This document shows, piece after piece, positions 39,842-43,403 of a stretch of DNA of 43,403 bases. The position numbers and the translations under genes were made by a program. The notes beneath the pieces are model-generated. The model saw only the letters and a list, made by a program, of their open reading frames with translations, was not told where the DNA came from and made no database searches. The first letter of the stretch is position 1, and every line of letters starts with the position of its first letter. This DNA is from an uncultured Treponema sp. GTDB taxonomy: Bacteria; Spirochaetota; Spirochaetia; Treponematales; Treponemataceae. The stretch lies in assembly GCA_944389965.1 (NCBI GenBank), contig CALXOI010000005.1, positions 1 to 43,403 on the forward strand, read 5' to 3'.

Positions 39842-42385
39842 GTGAAAAAATCAGGTTTGATTTTTGGAGGACTGCTTGCAGCTATGATACTGCTTTGTGC
39901 CGGCTGTGCAAACACTGTTACAGCCGGAGGAAATGCATCTGCCGGTGTTCCGGTTGAATCTGTTACAATATCCGGGAAGAAAGCTGTCGCAGTAGGATCT
40001 TCCATATCACTGCAGGCAACCGTCAGCCCGTCAAACGCAACGGTGCAGACACTAAGCTGGACATCCAGTAATACCGGTGCGGCAACAGTTTCCGGGTCGG
40101 GGAGCCGGGCTACGGTTACCGGTGTGGCGGCAGGAACAGCGGTGATTACCGCCGCTGCAACAGACGGCAGCGGTAAAAAAGCAGAGTGGCAGGTGACAGT
40201 TACATCATTCACCATTAACCCCACACGTGTTCTGCTGGTGGAAGGCAGTACGGCACAGATTAGTCTGACCGGTGACGCCGGCGGTGTAAGCTGGACATCC
40301 AGTAATACCGGTGCGGCAACAGTTTCCGGGTCGGGGAGCCGGGCTACGGTTACCGGTGTGGCTGCAGGAACAGCGGTAATTACCGCCGCTACGGAGGAAT
40401 GTACCGCAACATGTGAAATAACCGTGGAATCCGGCACGCTGCCTGCGGAAACCTGGTGGAGAGCGGAGGAGTACCCTGCCGGGGATATTACTGAAACAAC
40501 AGAACTGGGGATAATGACTGCGGTCATTGACAGTGCAACTAATAAATTGACTATAGAAAAGTCGTCAAAAACAATAGGAGATATTGTTTTTAACGCCCGT
40601 CTCAAAACAAACGGCTCTGGTTCAACAAGCAAAAGGACACTAAAATTTAATGTTTCAGGTCCGTGCACGGTAACGGTGTATTGTGCTTCCGCAAGTTCTT
40701 CTGCGGCAGACAGACCGCTTGTTTTGGCGGATGACAACGGACCGCTGGTTTCTGATAACTGTGCTCCTGTTGAAGCCGGAACGCTGGTATATGATTATAC
40801 GGGAATGGCGGGAACCCTTTATCTGTATTCCGGAAACAGAGGTATAAATATTTACGGTGTAAAAATATCTACTACAGCCGGAACCACCGGAACTGTTGTT
40901 GCTCCTTCCGGCATTGCGGTTGACAAAACGTCTCTTGGTTTTGATTTGTCTGAGGGAAATGCAACAAGTACGCTGACTGCAACACTGCAACCGGCGGATG
41001 TGACGGCAGGCTATGACGGAATCATCTGGGAGTCAGACAATCCTGCTGTGGCAACCGTTGACGGCAACGGCAAAACAGCCCTGGTAAGGGCTGTCGCTGC
41101 AGGAACAGCCGTTATAACCGCAACCACAGAATACGGCAGTTTTTCCGCCGGATGTACGGTAACCGTTACCGGAGAACGGACAGCGGTAATCCGGGCGTCG
41201 GATATTCCTTCCGGTTATGCTTCAACCGGTGTCAGTACCTCCGGTTTCGGGGGATACGGCGGAACGGTTGTAACGGTTTCTTCTAAAGAAAAACTTGTGG
41301 AATATGCAAAAAAATCCGGTAAATATGTTATCTATATTGACGGTATGATTGATATGTCCGGCGGAATGTTGCCGGCTGAAGGCGGCGGTTCAACAACAGC
41401 ATTGGACGAATTTGTAAAGAATAATTCGGATTTTGAAACGTATGAAGCGTTCAAAACAGCTTATGCGGGTGCGTGCAGTGAGAAAACAGATGATAGCTCC
41501 AGTTCCAGCCCGGGAAGCACTTATGGCAGCGTCTTGTGGACACTGAACAAAGCGTATAAAAATGTAATCCAGTTGAACCTGACCAGCGACAAGACACTGA
41601 TCGGGCTGGGTACAGGCAGCGGTATCAAGGGTGGAACAGTCAGCATTGCTGATGCAAGCAACATTGCGCTGAGAAATCTGACCATACAGGATGCCTATGA
41701 TCCGTTCCCCCATCATGAGGACGGAGACGGATTCAATGCCCAACATGATGCCATTGGTATTCAGGGTACTTGTTCCAACATCTGGATTGATCACTGCACC
41801 CTGAAAGACACTCTGTACGCAGGAACGGTTTTAATCAGTGACGGCGAATCAGAAAAATGGCAGACATATGACGGTCTGTGCGACATGAAAGGTGACGTAA
41901 AAAATATAACGGTTTCTAACTGTAAATTCATGGAACACGATAAAACCATGCTTGTGGGTTCCAGTGATACAGACGGAAGCAATGAAACAAGGACGCTTAC
42001 ATTGAGCGGTAATTATTTTTATAATTGCGGACAGCGCCTGCCTATGGCACGGAATGTAAAAGCGCATATTTACAATAATTATTACGATGCGGAATCATCT
42101 CCCCATTATAAACAGCAGTATGCGGTCGGCTGCCGTGCCGGTTCCCTGATTGTTGCCGAGAACAATTATTTTGGCAGCGGGATTGATTACAGCTTCAAGA
42201 ATTCGGACGGAACACTGTATAGTTCCGGTAATACGGATAATTCCCAACAGAAATGTAGCACAACAACGATAAGTAGCAGCAAACCGTTTGTGATTCCCTA
42301 TACTTATACGGTAGTGTCTGCTTCGGAAGCAAAGGCTGTTGCAGAAGAATTTGCCGGTGCCGGTACCTGTTCTGTAATACAATAA
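39842..42385 (+). CDS. PL1 pectate lyase with bacterial Ig-like (BIG2) domains, lipoprotein
   Basis: An 847-residue exported enzyme that cleaves polygalacturonate by beta-elimination. It starts with GTG at 39842, 6 bases after AGGAGG; the overlapping ATG is followed at once by TGA in another frame. The signal peptide ends at lipobox Cys22 (CAGC). Three BIG2-like domains lie at about residues 35-115, 118-190 and 345-425, and a carbohydrate-binding-like region between the last two. The catalytic PL1 beta-helix runs from about 435: TLIGLGTGSGI, NLTIQDAYDP, DAIGIQG, WIDH (Asp650-His651), DGLCDMKGDVKNITVSNCKFMEHDKTMLVG and RLPMAR (Arg732, Arg737), all family hallmarks. It is probably surface-anchored and acts with the methylesterase upstream. 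A terminator follows. Confidence 0.92.
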   Translation: MKKSGLIFGGLLAAMILLCAGCANTVTAGGNASAGVPVESVTISGKKAVAVGSSISLQATVSPSNATVQTLSWTSSNTGAATVSGSGSRATVTGVAAGTAVITAAATDGSGKKAEWQVTVTSFTINPTRVLLVEGSTAQISLTGDAGGVSWTSSNTGAATVSGSGSRATVTGVAAGTAVITAATEECTATCEITVESGTLPAETWWRAEEYPAGDITETTELGIMTAVIDSATNKLTIEKSSKTIGDIVFNARLKTNGSGSTSKRTLKFNVSGPCTVTVYCASASSSAADRPLVLADDNGPLVSDNCAPVEAGTLVYDYTGMAGTLYLYSGNRGINIYGVKISTTAGTTGTVVAPSGIAVDKTSLGFDLSEGNATSTLTATLQPADVTAGYDGIIWESDNPAVATVDGNGKTALVRAVAAGTAVITATTEYGSFSAGCTVTVTGERTAVIRASDIPSGYASTGVSTSGFGGYGGTVVTVSSKEKLVEYAKKSGKYVIYIDGMIDMSGGMLPAEGGGSTTALDEFVKNNSDFETYEAFKTAYAGACSEKTDDSSSSSPGSTYGSVLWTLNKAYKNVIQLNLTSDKTLIGLGTGSGIKGGTVSIADASNIALRNLTIQDAYDPFPHHEDGDGFNAQHDAIGIQGTCSNIWIDHCTLKDTLYAGTVLISDGESEKWQTYDGLCDMKGDVKNITVSNCKFMEHDKTMLVGSSDTDGSNETRTLTLSGNYFYNCGQRLPMARNVKAHIYNNYYDAESSPHYKQQYAVGCRAGSLIVAENNYFGSGIDYSFKNSDGTLYSSGNTDNSQQKCSTTTISSSKPFVIPYTYTVVSASEAKAVAEEFAGAGTCSVIQ
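40053..40156 (+). repeat. Direct repeat within the pectate lyase BIG2 domains, copy 1
   Basis: About 104 bases nearly identical to 40287-40390, offset 234 bases, encoding LSWTSSNTGAATVSGSGS and the following strands. Confidence 0.92.
40287..40390 (+). repeat. Direct repeat within the pectate lyase BIG2 domains, copy 2
   Basis: Second copy of the block at 40053-40156, differing at only a few positions, so recently duplicated or converted. Confidence 0.92.
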
Positions 42386-42407
42386 CAATTTGCGTTTCCG
42401 GTCTGTG

Positions 42408-42438
42408 ACGGGTATTCCTGCGGGAATATCCGTTTTTT
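42408..42438 (+). terminator. Rho-independent terminator after the pectate lyase gene
   Basis: ACGGGTATTCC (42408-42418) pairs with GGAATATCCGT (42423-42433) with one G-T wobble and a 4-base loop, followed by six T residues. Confidence 0.9.
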
Positions 42439-42486
42439 ATGCAGAATACAAGGATGCAGAAGTCTTTTTGTTTTGTCTTATTCCGC

Positions 42487-43403
42487 CCGGCTGTGTCTGC
42501 CAGGCAGCGGGAGGGATAAACGCGGAAACGGGGCACCTGTTTTCAGCGCAAATGGAAGCGGCTTAGCGGTTGGGGTTGCCTTGTGTCGCCGGTTTGCCGG
42601 TTGCGGTTTGCCCTGCGCCGGTGGTTTGCCCTGTACCGGTGGCTTGCCGGTTGCGGGTTTGTCGGTGTTTTGCCGGTTGCGGTTTGCCGGTGGTTTGCCC
42701 TGCGTCGGTTGCGGCTTGTCGGCAGTTTGCCCTGCGCCGGCTGCGGGTTTGCCGGTAGTCTGTCCTGTGCCGGTTGCGGTTTGCCGGCGGTTTCTCCTGC
42801 GCCGGCTGCGGGTTTGCCGGTAGTCTGTCCTGTGCCGGTTGCGGTTTGCCGGTGGTTTGCCGGTTGCGGTTTGCCGGCGGTTTGCCGGTGGTTTTGCCGG
42901 TTGCGGGTTTGCCGGCTGTGTCTGACACAGGCAGCGGGAGGGATAAAAGCGGAAACGGGCGCTCCTGTTTTCAGCGCAAATGGAAGCGGCTTAGCGGTTG
43001 CGGCGGCTTGTGTCGCCGGTTTGCCGGTTGCGGTTTGCCGGTTGCGGTTTGCCGGCGGTTTGCCGGCGGTTTTGCCGGCGGTTTTGCCGGCGGTTTTGCC
43101 GGCTGTGGTGGCTTGTCCTGCGCCGGTAGTTTCTCCTGCGCCGGTTGCGGTTGCGGCGGTTTGCCGGTGGTTTTGCCAGTTGCGGTGGCTTGCCCTGTAC
43201 CGGTGGCTTGCCGGTTGCGGTTTGCTCTGCGCCGGTTGCGGGTTTGTCGGTGTTTTGCCGGATGCCCGCCCGGTTTGCCTTGTGCCGGTTGCGGCTTGTC
43301 GGCAGTTTGCCCTGTGTCGGCAGTTTGCCCTGCGCCTGTGGCTTGCCGGCTGCAGTAGTCTGCCCTGTGCCGGAGGTTTTCCGGTTGCGGTAGTCTGTGC
43401 TGT
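42487..43403. repeat. GC-rich higher-order repeat array, runs off the right edge
   Basis: About 920 bases built of short overlapping words such as TTGCCGGTTGCGG, TTTGCCGGCGG, TTGCCCTGCGCCGG and TTGCCCTGTACCGG. Two levels are visible. A head of about 110 bases (CAGCGGGAGGGATAAA, then GCGCAAATGGAAGCGGC) occurs at 42487-42600 and again at 42915-43030, an offset of 427-428 bases, each followed by a long run of the short words. Within the second run a perfect 12-base unit GCCGGCGGTTTT repeats at 43062-43103. Frames on both strands are open because the words contain few stop codons, but translations are repetitive Cys/Arg/Gly or Lys/Pro/Gln-rich with no SD, so I do not call a gene. Confidence 0.85.

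Noticed and set aside
39838-40737. 299-codon frame on the minus strand opposite the pectate lyase
   Set aside because: It mirrors the Thr/Ser/Ala-rich repeats of the real gene on the other strand; the plus-strand product has clear PL1 and BIG2 motifs.
42563-42928. Lys/Pro/Gln/Arg-rich minus-strand frame, and long plus-strand frames, in the terminal array
   Set aside because: Open frames occur on both strands and shift with each repeat unit; no start has an SD. Kept as a repeat array, with coding not excluded outright.
42487-43403. CRISPR array
   Set aside because: The repeats are short, variable and contiguous, without equal-length unique spacers, and no cas gene is nearby.

Overview
The window looks like chromosomal DNA from a Treponema-type spirochete, probably a carbohydrate-degrading gut, rumen or oral commensal. 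I base this on a FabV enoyl reductase of the Treponema denticola TER type beside fabF, an acidic membrane-anchored TPR protein resembling spirochete flagellar collar proteins, eukaryote-like glyQS, paired short-chain chromate transporters, and a pectin-degrading set of lipoproteins. I cannot assign a species. There is no prophage, transposase, rRNA operon or CRISPR array. One tRNA gene (Asn) is present. The tetramer CCGG is conspicuously frequent, both in coding DNA (Ala-Arg often written gcccgg) and in several GC-rich non-coding islands.

Layout. 1-759 (-): N-terminal part of a membrane-anchored Cache-type sensor that runs off the left edge. 846-4556: a LacI-family repressor with a 30-bp perfect palindrome over its promoter region and a second copy of the operator core before a cellobiose 2-epimerase / GH130 mannosylglucose phosphorylase operon, which is a complete intracellular beta-1,4-mannobiose pathway. 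4570-5477 (-): thioredoxin and a DUF308/HdeD membrane protein. 5555-10048: acyl-CoA synthetase, then fabF and fabV. 10140-11361 (-): first chromate transporter pair. 11417-11489 (-): tRNA-Asn. 11567-16967: folate enzyme, HD-GYP variant, aldo/keto reductase, glyQS and a META-domain lipoprotein. 17137-18291 (-): second chromate transporter pair. 18453-18644: rpmB. 18698-24196 (-): cardiolipin synthase, pncB, rqcH and a secreted glycogen-binding-domain protein. 24312-28756 (+): large TPR protein and a polyprenol/diacylglycerol kinase-like protein. 28741-30355: a membrane protein and a DUF2259 protein. 30506-33674 (+): argC, alpha/beta hydrolase and a UPF0340 protein. 34000-35556: yccF, overlapped by a diguanylate cyclase on the opposite strand. 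36353-42385 (+): three lipoproteins, namely a small unknown, a pectin methylesterase and a PL1 pectate lyase. 42487-43403: a GC-rich higher-order repeat array that runs off the right edge.

How the parts work together. Two plant-polysaccharide modules frame the window: mannobiose phosphorolysis under LacI control on the left and surface-anchored pectin de-esterification plus cleavage on the right. Between them lies mostly housekeeping metabolism (fatty acids, NAD salvage, one-carbon folate, arginine, translation, ribosome rescue, phospholipids) plus c-di-GMP-type signalling proteins.

The least explained observations are: several genes whose best promoter puts the transcript start on or next to the ATG (candidate leaderless mRNAs); two orphan terminator-like hairpins that may end small RNAs; an HE-for-HD substitution in the HD-GYP protein; the antisense overlap of the diguanylate cyclase tail with yccF; GC-rich CCGG-dense non-coding islands sharing short repeats; and the terminal array with a roughly 427-bp super-repeat.
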